From: Plasmodium brasilianum
Lineage: Eukaryota; Apicomplexa; Aconoidasida; Haemosporida; Plasmodiidae
Length of the DNA: 64,000 nt
Reading direction: 5' to 3'
Assembly: GCF_023973825.1 (NCBI RefSeq)
Contig: NC_090126.1
Coordinates: forward strand, 1,535,001 to 1,599,000
The notes under the pieces: generated by a model
What the model was told of the DNA's origin: nothing
What the model saw: the letters and a program-made list of their open reading frames with translations, nothing else
Database searches by the model: none
Shown here: positions 22,801 to 33,734 of the stretch, piece after piece
Layout of the letters: each line of letters begins with the position of its first letter
Position numbering within the stretch: position 1 is the first letter of the stretch
Made by a program: the position numbers and the translations under genes

Positions 22801-23930
22801 TGCATAGCACTACTCTGGATAGCACTACTCTGGCTAGCACTACTCTGGATAGCACTACTCTGGCTAGCACTACTCTGGATAGTACTACTCTGGATAGTAC
22901 TACTCTGAATAGTACTACTCTGGATAGTACTACTCTGAATAGTACTACTCTGGATAGTACTACTCTGAATAGTACTACTCTGAATAGTACTACTCTGAAT
23001 AGCACTATTCTGGGTAGAACTATTCTGGGTAGAACCATTAAGTTTAGCATTTTTTTCTGGACCGTCTTTTATCCCCCCTGTGTCGTCGCTACTGCGGTCT
23101 CGTGGAGTCTTCTCCTCGCTATTCACGCTGTCAACCTTTGCAATGCTGCTGCTTCTACTGCTCACTCCTTCTGCTACTCCTTCTGCTACTCCCTCTGCTA
23201 CTCCCTCTGCTACTCCCTCTGCTACTCCCTCTGCTACTCCCTCTGCTACTCCCTCTGCTACTCCCTCTGCTACTCCCTCTGCTGCTCCCTCTGCATTTAC
23301 TCCATCCGTGGGGTCTTCCCCTCCCTTACTACTCTTCCTACTTACACTCTTTTTTAACACAGATGACCTTTTTTTTTTCTTCGCGTAATGTTCCTCATAT
23401 GGTATATCAACATGCTCACATTCTCGTTCACTGGACACATTGAAGTTAATTACTCGTAAATTATTTTTGAAAAAATTCTTTTCTTCTTCGGATGTCCATA
23501 CACTTCTTGTCCTATCAAACATAGCTGTAGTATTGTTATATTTACATGTATGGTCATATGTCTTACTATTTGTTTTATCATTTGCCTTATCGTTTGTATA
23601 TAGTAGTACTTTATTTTGAATCCTGCCCAAGTGACGAATGGCTGTAAAGCCTATGTTAAAAAAAATATGATCATTATTTAAGTTAGTCCTTAAAAAATTA
23701 ATAAGTTCTGTTCTTAACTTTCTTTTATTAGACTTGATAGGACAATAATGTATATTGTTCTTTAAATAAAGTCTTAAGAATTCATTATACTTGTCACTTT
23801 TCTCATTTTCATATCTGTATATATTTGATAAGAAACATTTCCATATTTCATTGTCATCAAAAAAATTTGCTAATTTTCCTAACGTTCTTATTAGTGAACG
23901 ATACAACTTTTTGTTTTCTTTTAAAGGCAT
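19809..23930 (-). CDS. YqgE/AlgH (UPF0301/DUF179)-domain protein with LYR-like N-terminus, 1373 aa
   Basis: The start ATG is at 23928-23930. The YqgE/AlgH domain is recognisable but broken into pieces by inserts: GTILIAHPLTSSMLWNKSV and VCGLILNKHP near residues 462-500, NLFWLGGPLPGLTILHN near 1046-1065, and ATWELDQLMEEVNNDYWIAL near 1273-1293. Bacterial family members are about 190 aa, so most of this protein is insertion. The inserts include Gly-Val-Ala-Glu repeats (DNA 23160-23290), Ser-rich IQSST/SQSSA repeats (22630-23010), acidic Glu/Asp tracts and Asn-Leu repeats. The N-terminus (KKLYRSLIRTLGKLANFF) resembles the Complex1_LYR motif of small mitochondrial proteins. The molecular function of the AlgH domain is unknown. 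Single exon. The LYR motif would suggest mitochondria, but no clear presequence is visible. Confidence 0.85.
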   Translation of the reverse strand: MPLKENKKLYRSLIRTLGKLANFFDDNEIWKCFLSNIYRYENEKSDKYNEFLRLYLKNNIHYCPIKSNKRKLRTELINFLRTNLNNDHIFFNIGFTAIRHLGRIQNKVLLYTNDKANDKTNSKTYDHTCKYNNTTAMFDRTRSVWTSEEEKNFFKNNLRVINFNVSSERECEHVDIPYEEHYAKKKKRSSVLKKSVSRKSSKGGEDPTDGVNAEGAAEGVAEGVAEGVAEGVAEGVAEGVAEGVAEGVAEGVAEGVSSRSSSIAKVDSVNSEEKTPRDRSSDDTGGIKDGPEKNAKLNGSTQNSSTQNSAIQSSTIQSSTIQSSTIQSSTIQSSTIQSSTIQSSTIQSSTIQSSASQSSAIQSSASQSSAIQSSAMQSSAIQSSAMQSSASQSSASQSSASQSSASQSSASQSSASQSSASQSSASQSSASHIVGIPECNLQKRSKSNNIILKRENSKNEIKKGTILIAHPLTSSMLWNKSVILITHKDKNNLVCGLILNKHPIYNNYMGGISNKKEILRILSKLYLKKKEFINNEITNHLGIDKKKSSTIKESGNCNQNITSVHETNRNSEQIRDIYDTHGRAVEGEKVITPPLERSSGCSSNGRARDRNRCGGSDTGSSEPGGDSLILVENKSTVKKEAYLEKELDMEGKKGPRYDKEKSSSDGGSGSGSGSGSGSGEDFPTLKDLQEMFLRIQFRSSSKHFMNKRIKKKSNLFVMMDEHLLDIITHYIIKLNKVPLYLRFLPSYNIGSMTDIKSEIKKLQMLNEFYKIYFEKYNKWKVVIINNRIHIFDKEKNKKKLQKTPSKYDIMMKSNSNADVEKLTEEEKERIHRRIQKFKETNKLCVDEEEEDESGEEEGDKLNDKKKIIIKKNNSRIDSCSSSTTNRGKDRGILRRRGGVRDSGYHMYDGKYAKEEVDEEDETGEADEADEVEESDEADEEEESDEVDDADEVDEVDEVDEMDEANEDGDDGGGSEYEQKGQNRRDEKTDTLQVRAENALEEETTTVLKNKKNFKKLKNELNIKSRKTKSSKISSINKVNINPMNQNYIVRNPVNLFWLGGPLPGLTILHNMKKFSKNIVVNDLIYEGYNEHVDTNLPEQSDSMNIENDKEDIVHLTTDANFMESTNNNNSMCKKTQEWGGKKEDRLIASDRMDSDFVSGTYDGGVYSSTMCSDNGVGSSTARSDGTYSNNIDNLNTYSNNLDSNNLNRNELYRNELYRNNLDSNNLDSNNLNRNNLNRNNLNRNNLNRNNLDENTPRNGKNVCEKKLIKRFIGKATWELDQLMEEVNNDYWIALNCENKELLSKIIFNSTNDFYNNVTNDSSGTPCSLSYAYKGEHIWEKILASLSNDYENISKIPQTMIDSVLKDFRGADSE
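22630..23010 (-). repeat. Coding 15-bp repeat (IQSST/SQSSA) in the AlgH-domain gene
   Basis: About 25 copies of a 15-bp unit (AGTGCTAGCCAGAGT and variants) encode Ser/Gln pentapeptides. The unit is open in most frames, which creates long antisense pseudo-ORFs. Neighbouring copies are nearly identical at DNA level, indicating recent expansion. Confidence 0.9.
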
Positions 23931-24149
23931 GATTTCACCCAGGTACTGACGTGTTCATGCGCGTGCGGATACGTGTGCGCACGGGCGTGGGGGGGAAATA
24001 TATGTACACATATACGCGTATATACTTACGTATATATTTCTTTTACGTGTACGCATATATTATATCTACGCGAGTATAAATTAGCGGTTAAACAATTATC
24101 ACCATACATTGGCAAAATTGCTAAGCGTTTTTAGTTGTTCTTTTTTTTT

Positions 24150-24370
24150 TCTGTTTTGCTATTATTCTGTTTTGCTATTATTCTGTTTTGCTATTATTAT
24201 GTTTTGCTATTATTATGTTTTGCTATTATTATGTTTTTCTGTTTTTCTGTTTTGCTGTTTTGCTGTTTTGCTGTTATTCGGCTTTTCTGTTTTGCTGTTA
24301 TTCTGTTTTTCTGTTTTGCTATTATTCTGTTTTTCTGTTATTCTGTTTTTCTGTTATTCTGTTTTTCTGT
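24150..24370. repeat. TTTTGCTATTATTCTG-type degenerate repeat
   Basis: Irregular 10-18-bp units built from TTTTGCT, ATTATTCTG and TTTTTCTG. Non-coding; the frames read as hydrophobic low complexity. Confidence 0.8.
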
Positions 24371-24904
24371 ATTTTTTTTTTTTTTTAAAATCGTTTCTGT
24401 TTCTCCTCTCGTTTTTTTAAAGCATACAATTTTTGCGTTTAATTATTCTAGCGTTATGTTGGAACAGTAGCTCACAGGGGACTTGCCATTTTTCTTTTAC
24501 TACAAATGTATATATATATATTTGTTATATATATACACGTAATATATCATTCATATGCGTACTATACATATACATAATATTATTCATATATGTAATATAT
24601 AAGAATAGTAAAATCTTAAAAAAAATAAAGAAAAAATGACTGAATGAACAAATTAATAATCGGACTTTTTTCTATTTTTTTGCTTCATTTCTTTAACTTT
24701 GAAATGCCTCTTTTCTTATATACTATGCAAGAGCGCTTTTCATATGTAGAGAATAATATATAGCTTAAAAAAAAATAAATTAAGGAATATATATAAATAA
24801 AAATATTAACCATATATATATATATACATATATAATAAATGAATATATATGTAAATAAATATATCATTAAATAAATACATAATTAAATTTAAAAGTAATT
24901 AAAT

Positions 24905-25105
24905 ATATAATAAACACATGAACAAGTAAAAAATAAATGAACAAGTAAAAAATAAATTAACAAGTAAAAAATAAATGAACAAGTAAAAAATAAATGAACA
25001 AGTAAAAAATAAATGAACAAGTAAAAAATAAATGAACAAGAAATAAATAAATGAACAAGCAATAAATAAATGAACAAGCAATAAATAAATGAACAAGCAA
25101 TAAAT
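24905..25105. repeat. 20-bp minisatellite, about 10 copies
   Basis: Tandem AACAAGTAAAAAATAAATGA units changing to AACAAGCAATAAATAAATG towards the right end. Non-coding. Confidence 0.85.
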
Positions 25106-25112
25106 ACGTATA

Positions 25113-25376
25113 CTAGAAGGAAAATAAATAAAACAGCGCACCTGCTGTTTCAGCATAAAAAAAGCTTAATATTATATATCGAACAGTTGTTTCAAAAGTA
25201 TAAATTAAAACATAATAAAACGTAAGAATTAACATGGCAAGAAGTATGCTTTTTGTGTAATTCCCTTTTGTAAGTTTTTTTCCTTCACCATAGGGCCTTA
25301 TATATATATATATATTTATACATATGGAAACGTAGTAATACACTCGCTGGCTAAACCGAAGGCAAATGGCTTCCAT
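25113..25376 (-). CDS. Candidate small membrane protein, up to 87 aa
   Basis: The ATG at 25374-25376 opens a frame starting MEAICLRFSQRVYYYVSI. A charged linker (GEGKKLTKGNYTKS) follows, then a hydrophobic stretch AMLILTFYYVLIYTF that would span a membrane and a second hydrophobic segment near the stop at 25113. Composition is more protein-like than the surrounding spacer, but the AT-rich middle could be non-coding. No family recognised. Confidence 0.3.
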   Translation of the reverse strand: MEAICLRFSQRVYYYVSICINIYIYIRPYGEGKKLTKGNYTKSILLAMLILTFYYVLIYTFETTVRYIILSFFYAETAGALFYLFSF

Positions 25377-25722
25377 TGTATGTGCATAATTTCTTCTTTT
25401 TTATGTCTTTTTATAAAAAATATGGAACGATGAGAAAAAAAAGTCGTCATATGGGATGAACAAGGGGAAGAACAACTAAACGCGTATAGTCAAATTTTTC
25501 ATGTTAACATCCTTTTTGCATCTTTTCCCCCGAAAATGCGTATGTGTTCGTGCATACGTATATACATACATACGTATATAATACATACATACAAACATAA
25601 ACACATACATACAAACATAAACACATACATGTACGGTAGTATACTTATGTAATATTTACATACTTGGCCAAATTTGTAATAAAACTGAATTAATTTTCCT
25701 GTACCCGATCATGCACAAACAG

Positions 25723-25732
25723 GTTTGAAATG

Positions 25733-25765
<33 letters not shown>

Positions 25766-26277
25766 TTTCATTTTCAACATTAAAATTGAACTGGGCAATA
25801 AGGAAATTATTTTTACTGTAGAGGAAAATACAAATGATATTTTATGTAACTCTATTTACAAAATGAAAGAGAAGATAACGAGCTTTATACGTGTGCTTAT
25901 AATTTATGGGAATCATAAAAAAAAAGGACTTGCAGGACGCTTATTGCAGTAATAGGGAAATATGTACCAGGGCATGTATATTCATGTATAAGCAATTTTT
26001 AAGCATCCACATGTGGGTCATACAGTATGCGGGGCTTTCCATTATAACGTTAGATAATGTTGAGTAATTGTGTAAGGGTCAGTTAGTACTTTGTGAAGTC
26101 TCCTGAAGTGTAGATGAATATGTTTTTACATGTTCGTATGTATTCACGTGTGTGTGAAACTTACTAACTTCAAATAAACGTTTCATAGAAATAATAAGTG
26201 AAAACAAAAGAGAACATGAAAAGCACAATAGGCATAATTACGGCCCAATTGAAAAATCCAGAAAATGGAGGAAATGA
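25723..26277 (+). CDS. Candidate two-exon small gene (about 85 aa)
   Basis: Exon A ends at 25890 and encodes, after a Lys run, NFIFNIKIELGNKEIIFTVE and a helix ending MKEKITSFI. A GTGTGC donor follows. Exon B (26189-26277) starts after TTTCATAG and encodes IISENKREHEKHNRHNYG and a basic end (EKSRKWRK) before TGA. The junction phases match (one base plus two). The beta-strand-like start plus helix resembles small domains in flagellar proteins, but I cannot name it. The start is unclear: an ATG at 25730 is one base out of frame because of a 19-A run, and an acceptor-like CAAACAG lies at 25722. So there is either a homopolymer length error or a missing 5' exon. Confidence 0.45.
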
Positions 26278-26446
26278 AATACATTACTTCGAATGACACG
26301 CATTTAGAAATTGCCAAATATGTAGGCGTGAATTCACACACACAAGCATATATATATATATATATATATATATGTGCATGCATATGTGTGTTAATGTATA
26401 AGTGTGTTAGTGCACATGTCTGTACATGTATATGTGCTGAGGGGGT

Positions 26447-28276
26447 CTAACGAATGAAGGACGATGTTTTGTTAAAAGTGGCCATCGTTTTTGTGCTTTT
26501 GAAGTGGTGAAAAGTCTCATATTTTTTTTTGAGCGGTTCGGAGGTATTAGGAGGTTTCAATATGTTTCTTATCTGCTTTTCTAGTATAACTAAATTTTGT
26601 TTATTCTTAATACCTGTTAAAAACTTTAGAACAATTTGGTCTTCCCCATGATATTCCAACAATAATATAAGTGTCTTTTTTATAAATTTTTTGGTTTCTT
26701 CTAATTTAGCATTAATGAAATTTAAAAAAGGCTCTGCAAAATTGCTTAAGTTAAAATTAATTATATCCTTTTTTGGAATATTCTTTATAAATAAATAAAC
26801 AAAATAAGACAGTTTTTTAGATATAGATGAATTCTTACTATTTGAATAAGAACATATTAATCTTAACATTTCATAATCATTATTGCTACTACTATGTAAC
26901 ATAAACTCCTCAATAGCATTAGTAGCACATCTATTTAAAAAATTATTTTTTATATCCAACTTTTTTACTATATATGGAAATATATGAACAAAAAATTTAC
27001 ATAAATGAATTTTATCCTCTTTCAAACTTATACATACATGTTTAATAGTCAAAAAACTGTTTTTACAAATACATGATCTTGGACTACAACAATAATTTAT
27101 TATATTAGGTAATACACTTTCTAAATTTTCCCATTTATTGAAGGTGTTTGAGTTTTTTGCTAAAATTTGAATATTCGTTAAGTTGATGAAATCATGAACC
27201 CAATTTATTTCTACATCGTACAGGTGACTACTCTGCTCTTTTCCCTTTTCGTTCTTGCAGTAGTTTGTATTTACTTCTATCTTGTCTTCCTCATTTTCTT
27301 TGCCTTTGACCTTGTTTTCCTCATTTTCTTTGCCTTTGACCTTGTCTTCCTCATTATCTTTGCCTTTGACCTTGTCTTCCTCATTTTCTTTGCCTTTGAC
27401 CTTGTTTTCCTCATTTTCTTTGCCTTTGATCGTTCCTTCCCCTATTTCTTCGCGTGCATCTCTGTCCTCCTTCTGTTCTTTGTTCACTCTATCAATTTTT
27501 TTTTCAAAATCCAAATGAATCATATCCTGAGTTCCCCTTGAATGTGACAAGTTTACCTTATTAAGAACTCCCTTATCATTAGTAACATTCCATTCAGTGT
27601 TCATAATACTATTTCTCAGTTTAGTTCCCTTTTGTTGAATTTTCAAAAAGTATTCCATTATATCTTCATATATAATAGATGATACCATACTTTGTATACT
27701 CTCTCCCAGTTCTTTATCGTTATTAATGCTTCTAATATTATTCCCATTCCTATCAGTTTCATTATATCTATCGTTAGAAGCTACAGCTGACACTGCTTTC
27801 TCATTTGACGGGAAATTTGAAAGAATTTGTGAAAGTTGTTGCTCATAAAAAATAGTTGACTTTTCATAATACATAAAATTGGTATTTTCCTTTTTATTAA
27901 TAACATAAAAATTATTTTCAACTGAATCTACACTCTTCATATTGCTCTTAATTCTTTTTAACATCATATCTTTGTCTTTGTTAATTAAACCATACGGTAA
28001 ATTAGTAACTGTTGGAATATTATCCCATTCGTAATAATAATTTATGACCAACTCAGGTAACTTTGTTTCACCCAAATTATTGACATCCCCACTATTGACA
28101 TGCCAATTTATTTTTTTTAAATTTTTGTTATATTCTTCTTCAGCAGTTTGTAGTAAATAATTATGTTCTACTCTTCTTTTGTTACAAAATTTATACCCTT
28201 TCATATCGTTATTGTCATTCGTACTATCAGGCTTTAAAATGCCCGTCTGACTGCTAGCCACATGTATTTCCGCCAT
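26447..28276 (-). CDS. TOG/HEAT-repeat protein (CLASP/TOGARAM-like), 609 aa
   Basis: The ATG at 28274-28276 has a strong AAAAATGG context. The C-terminal 230 residues form paired amphipathic helices like a TOG domain: NKWENLESVLPNIINYCC, FVHIFPYIVKKLDIKNNFLN, NRCATNAIEEFML, then further HEAT pairs up to ILLLEYHGEDQIVLKFL. TOG domains of CLASP and TOGARAM/crescerin bind tubulin and act on spindle or axonemal microtubules; that role is inferred for this protein. The middle carries a charged GKENEEDKVK repeat (DNA 27290-27430). The N-terminal 170 residues are not recognised. Single exon, same orientation as HRD1 upstream. Confidence 0.85.
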   Translation of the reverse strand: MAEIHVASSQTGILKPDSTNDNNDMKGYKFCNKRRVEHNYLLQTAEEEYNKNLKKINWHVNSGDVNNLGETKLPELVINYYYEWDNIPTVTNLPYGLINKDKDMMLKRIKSNMKSVDSVENNFYVINKKENTNFMYYEKSTIFYEQQLSQILSNFPSNEKAVSAVASNDRYNETDRNGNNIRSINNDKELGESIQSMVSSIIYEDIMEYFLKIQQKGTKLRNSIMNTEWNVTNDKGVLNKVNLSHSRGTQDMIHLDFEKKIDRVNKEQKEDRDAREEIGEGTIKGKENEENKVKGKENEEDKVKGKDNEEDKVKGKENEENKVKGKENEEDKIEVNTNYCKNEKGKEQSSHLYDVEINWVHDFINLTNIQILAKNSNTFNKWENLESVLPNIINYCCSPRSCICKNSFLTIKHVCISLKEDKIHLCKFFVHIFPYIVKKLDIKNNFLNRCATNAIEEFMLHSSSNNDYEMLRLICSYSNSKNSSISKKLSYFVYLFIKNIPKKDIINFNLSNFAEPFLNFINAKLEETKKFIKKTLILLLEYHGEDQIVLKFLTGIKNKQNLVILEKQIRNILKPPNTSEPLKKKYETFHHFKSTKTMATFNKTSSFIR

Positions 28277-28585
28277 TTTTAATTATTACAATACGGAAAT
28301 GGCTGCGTCTGCGTCTGCGTCTGTCATCCTTATTATATTATACTATATTATTTTATTTTATTTCGTTTTATTTATTTAATTTTTTTTATATTTATTTTTT
28401 CCTTTTTTGTTCTATTTTATGGCTGAAATTTCAAATTTATGCAACACGCAAATTCAAAAGGGCATTCAGGAACTTCCAAAGTATTAAAAACAAAAAAAAA
28501 AAAAAAGAAAAAAGAAAAAAGAAAAAAGAAAAAAGAAAAACATAAAATAAAACACATATATTAGTTGCGGTTTAACAATTTCCGC

Positions 28586-28623
<38 letters not shown>

Positions 28624-29887
28624 CATATTTGATATTTTTAATTTAAAAAATGGAACGGGTTTGAAGTACACACCAATAATCGCCTCTTCCTTTTTTCATA
28701 ACACGATTACATGTTATTACATTATTCGGTAGTTAATTTAATTAAAAAAAACAATGGGAAATTTAAAAAAAGTGTATCATTAAATTTTCCTTTTTAAGTA
28801 CCATAAAATTTGTGCAACGCACTGGTTTATGCGCATGTGTACCTATTATATATATATATATATATATTTATTTATTTATTTATTTATTTATTTATTTTTT
28901 TGTTTATTTACACAAGTGTGTATGCTTATGGGAATGTTTATACGTATTTACGTATTTACATACGTTTCTATGTGTACATAATACACACATAAATACACAC
29001 ATAAATACACTCATAAATACACTCATAAATACACTCATAAATGCCTACATGCATAAATACACGCCAATTTTATATGACTTAGCAAAAGGAAGAGCCATTC
29101 GAGGCAAGTGTATATCCTTCTTTGTTTTTACCAAACGAAGACTTATTTGTGAATATATTTTTCTTTTATAAAATTCGTTCACATAAATTTTAATTTATAT
29201 CAGTGTATTTTATGCTATATTAATTTGTGTTATAATTTGTAATTTTTTATCATTTTTATCATTTTTGCCATTTTTACCATTTTTGCCATTTTTATCATTT
29301 TTATCATTTTTATCATTTTTATCATTTTTGTCATTTTTGTCTGTCTAAAATGAAAGTTTGTAACACATGACGCTTATCAGAATTATTAGCAGTTAACATT
29401 TAACACAGCTTTTCTTAATTTCGAAAAAATAAAATGGAAACTAAATAAAAAAGAGGAAAGAAGAAAAATATATATAGAAACCGAATATTTACGCTTACTC
29501 TGTTTTCTCATTTCTATATTTAAAAAATAAATTTGAAGAGCAGTAATAAAAGGCATTGGTATTTATAAGTGTTATAGATATGCATTATAACGTGCTGTTT
29601 ACTTAAAAAGGTAAAATAAAATTGTAAAATAAAATTGTAAAATAAAATTGTAAAATACATTTGTAAAATAAATTTGTAAAATAAACTGGTAAAGTAATGT
29701 GCTACAGCGAAATGCTACACATTTCAGGATAATGTATATGTTTCACTTATAAAAAATATAATTATATTTGCTAACACTTTGCTGTAATGAATATTTTTTT
29801 GTATTTAAAGTATTAACATTATATTTTGAAAAACTGCAAAAACATATACATCATATATATATATCCCTATATATTATTAAGGAGTAC

Positions 29888-29918
<31 letters not shown>

Positions 29919-30121
29919 AAAGGAATGGAAACATAATGACAAATATACATAATGAAAGGGCGAAGAAAACATATATACGAAAACAAAAGGGAATAATTAT
30001 ATCAATGCATATATACATATACGTACATTTACACATATACCTATATACGTATATGTACACACATACATATATACGTACATGTACACACATACACGTATAC
30101 GTATTCATACAAGTACAAGAT
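28277..30121. other. Spacer between HRD1 and the TOG protein
   Basis: AT-rich region with TA tract (28588-28620), TTTA microsatellite (28866-28895), ATAAATACACTC repeats (28985-29045), a CATTTTTATC 10-bp repeat (29240-29340) and TAAAATAAAATTG repeats (29610-29690). No supported gene. Confidence 0.5.
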
Positions 30122-32541
30122 TTACATCAATGAACAAATGTCTTTTGTGTACTTCATGTCTGTAATTAATATTTTTTCCAAATAATTCTTAAGAACACTC
30201 ATTTGCGGTACATGCGATAACTTATTTATATATTTTTTAACCTCGTCTTCTTCCTTATTATTTAATATATTATAATTTATGGAACCATAAATATTTCTTA
30301 GCATTACATTTGCCGGCACTGCGCTGTGATTAATTTTGTCAATTTCTTTTAAGCAAGCCAAACACAACTCCTTGTAATATTCACACTGAAAAAAAAAAAA
30401 AGTAATAAAATATGAACGCTTCATAAGAAAAATGCAAACATGCAAATTTTCACACGTGTAAGCAGAAATTCACATGAATGGTTCATAAGAAAAACGCAAA
30501 CATGCAAATTTTCACACACATTTGTATATATTCACATGAACGGTTCATAAAAAAAATACAAATATGCAAAAATTTGCACACGCCATATATGAATTTCTGT
30601 GAACGGCTGATATGGACGAAAAAAATGCACTTTTTCTCTTCGTTTGATTTAAGTAGATTACCAAGTCGACCAATATTTTTATTTGCTCCTTTGTGTTCAT
30701 ATTTTGGTTAATAAGAGCACATCTTTCTTCTTTTGTGTTAAAAATTTTTAATGAACAGATATCATTTAAAAAGGGGGAATCTTCCTTTGGTAAAAAGGTT
30801 GGTTTTGTTATTATTTCTTGTACAGATGGTTTATTTACAGTTTCTTCATCTTTTTCATTTTCTCTAGAATTATTATTCGGTTTCATTTCCTTATTTGTTT
30901 GTGGCCTTATTTCTGTTCTACATATGGGACAAGTCTGTTGTTGTATAAACCAAGATTTTAAACAGTCAACATGAAATATATGTGAGCATGTCAATTTTTT
31001 TGATCCTTGTTTTAAATCATCTCTACATATTATACAAGTACCGACTTCTTTTATTTCTTCTTCAGTAGCATCAATAAATTTGGTTTCAATATTTTTCGTC
31101 AATTCTCGATATCTTTGAAAAGATTTAAATCTAGATATTAATGTTTTTACAACATGTATAATGTCAGCAGTCATATGTAATGGCAGGTTACTGAAATTAT
31201 TTAAAATAAAAACCAAAATAAAAACTAAAAATATAATCAAACTCATAATATCATGCAAAATGTCCAAAAAAAACAAAATGGTAGCTTTAGAAGATAATCC
31301 ATTGGGGGCCCTTAAATCAATTATATTAACAAAAAATTTAAATATAGATATTTGGCAGGATTCAAAAATACTTAAACTTTCGAAAAATAACCATAGATAC
31401 ATAGTTGAATTTCTTAATGAATATTTATAAAAATAAGTAAACATTGTTAAGTTAGCTACTGAAAGCAGACACATGAAAATGAACAGCTTGACTAATACTC
31501 TTGTTCTCGGTACACCTAACTCGAATATCTAAATGAAAAAGGGAAATGCGTGAATGTGCAAAGCAAACGATATCGAGGGTTAAAAAGTGGGCATATAATA
31601 CAGTGGATGGGAGGGGGGGATGAAAGAACGTACACATTTGCACGTGTCTATGTATGTCTGCGTCTATGTATGTCTGCGTCTATGTATGTATGCGTCTATG
31701 TATGTATGCGTCTACTTATATATTTGTCTACGTATACCAAGTTTATACACATACACACACAGCACAAACGGAATGCATAATTACGTGTGAAACTCTTGAG
31801 TACAGGACCAAATGGTAAGCCTTAAGAATAACAATAATCGATAAATATTTAATTAAAATAATGGAAGATACTTCTTTTCCATTTATCGTAGGTTTGGATA
31901 AGACCAAAAATAAGATTGTGTCCATTATAAAAGCCCTTGCATTGTCTATCAGTTGTTCTACTTCTAAATATCTTAATTCGCCGATAAAAATGTTTAGCAG
32001 TAACTTACATAATATTATAAATATCATAAGGATGAAATTATATATTATCTTGAAAAAAAGGGAAAAGAAAAGGGTAAGATAGGGTGGGATGGGATATAAT
32101 TATGCAGGATGGGATAGAACAGGAGCGTATAGCAAAGATTAGCACATGAACATTACGCAGTATACAAACGTATCGTTTGTAGGGTAAACACTACGGAAGT
32201 TATGTACATATCGGGGGGTGGTGGTAGAGAAACAGCACATGATAAGGGGTTAATATGAAATAACTATTGAAGATTCATTAATATGGCGCATCTCTTAACA
32301 TCTCCTTAACATATACGTATATATATGTGTATGTATATATATATATATATATGTATGTATGTACATATATTATTTTAATATATATATGCCTCTGCTTCTT
32401 TCTTACTGTTCTTGGGAATTTTTCCGTTGATAAATACACAACTGCCGAGTAAAATTCGCTGTATTTCATAAAAGAATACATTAAAATAAAGGCTAACCCT
32501 ATATGACTTAAAAAAATGTACAATCTCATATTTACTTCCAT
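30122..32541 (-). CDS. HRD1: HRD1/synoviolin-type RING E3 ubiquitin ligase, four exons
   Basis: I assemble exons 32407-32541, 31785-32048, 30662-31528 and 30122-30385 (509 aa). All junctions are GT-AG and phase 0: donors GTAAGA, GTAATT and GTAATC; acceptors TTTCAAG, CATTTAG and TTTTCAG. Exons 1 to 3 encode the multispanning HRD1 membrane domain, with FYSAVVYLS, IFIGELRYLEVEQL and FELGVPRTRVLVKLF motifs as in synoviolin. Exon 3 then gives a RING-H2 finger, CIICRDDLKQGSKKLTCSHI followed by H-x2-C and CPIC (C3H2C3), near residues 299-340. HRD1 is the central ER-membrane ligase of ER-associated degradation. The C-terminal tail is hydrophilic and lacks the long Pro-rich region of human SYVN1. The membrane domain before the RING separates it from other RING proteins. 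Confidence 0.93.
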
Positions 32542-33734
32542 TTTTACCTTTTCTTTTCTTTTAGCCTGTTATTTTTACAAAAATTGAAGTATTCTTTTAT
32601 CATTCATGAAGAAATTATTGAAAAGAAAGAAAAAGCATAAAAAATAAAATAAAATGGGAAGAAAAATGAGAAGTAACATGGAAAAAACATGGAACAAAAA
32701 TGGCAGAAAATGGATGAAAAAAAACAAAAATGATGGAGGAAAAATAACAAGAATAATGGAAGAAAAATGAAAGAAAAGGAAGAAGAATAGTGGGGAAAAA
32801 AAAAATGCAATTATCTTTTCCTCCACGCACATAAATACGCGATAAATTATTTGTATATACTATTTATAATACACTACATATTATATATAATACATACTAT
32901 ATATAATAATACATATTATATAAAATACATATATATATATATATATATAATGTATACATTATTTAATCGCAATTATGTACACCTTTTTTTTTTTTTTTTT
33001 TATTATTCTTCCGTATTGAAATATAACAATCATAAAAAATTCGATTGAAAAAAAAAAAAAAAAAAAAATAGATGGTGGGATATAAAAAATATGATTATAT
33101 CAAAATTAATAAAAATATAAACGTACTAATTCTAAGTTAAAATTTTTCTTGGCACAAATTTCGAACTGTTTAGTAAATTTTTTTAAGTACTTAATGGAAA
33201 ATGTAGAATAAATGTGAACGACAAAAAAAAAAAATAAAAAAAACAATCAAATGAATAAATAAATAAACGAAAAGGCGAATAAACCGAGTAGGCGAATGGG
33301 CGAACAAACGAATGAATAAATAAATAAATTATGCATTATACCGTTTAAATGTATACAACATATATATATGTCGCATTTATGAAGAAATATTTTTTATATG
33401 CCACATGCATTTCCGATTGTTGAAAACTTATTTTGAGAAAAAATTTACAACGTAAAAGCAGCAATAACTTTGTTAAGGCTTCGCAGTTTTGCTGCTTCAT
33501 TTTGCTGCTTCATTTTGCTGCTTCGTTTTGCTGCTTCGTTTTGCGTCTCTTCACAGTTTAATGGTATTTCGTTTTACTGTTCGTCGTTTTATTCATTTTC
33601 ATTTCTTTTTATTTTTATTCCTTTCCTTTCATTTTTAAAACTCACGCCATTTTTTCAGCAGTAATAGTTAATAAAAAAAATACGACACTACGAACGTATA
33701 AGATGCCCCTTTTTATATTTCTCGTTAATTCAAT
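32542..33734. other. Promoter-side spacer of HRD1
   Basis: AT-rich with AAAAATGGAAGAAAA-type repeats (32650-32800), TA tracts (32930-32948), A/T runs and a TGCTGCTTCATTT repeat (33490-33545). No supported gene. Confidence 0.5.

Larger units (their letters stand above)
23931..25112. other. Spacer upstream of the AlgH/LYR gene
   Basis: AT-rich DNA with two local repeat fields: TTTTGCTATTATTCTG-type units at 24150-24370 and a 20-bp unit (AACAAGTAAAAAATAAATGA) at 24905-25105, plus TATATA tracts. I see no supported gene. Confidence 0.5.

Noticed and set aside
20104..23443. Long antisense frames opposite the AlgH/LYR gene
   Set aside because: They mirror its 15-bp and similar coding repeats; the minus frame has the conserved domain, the plus frames only repeats.
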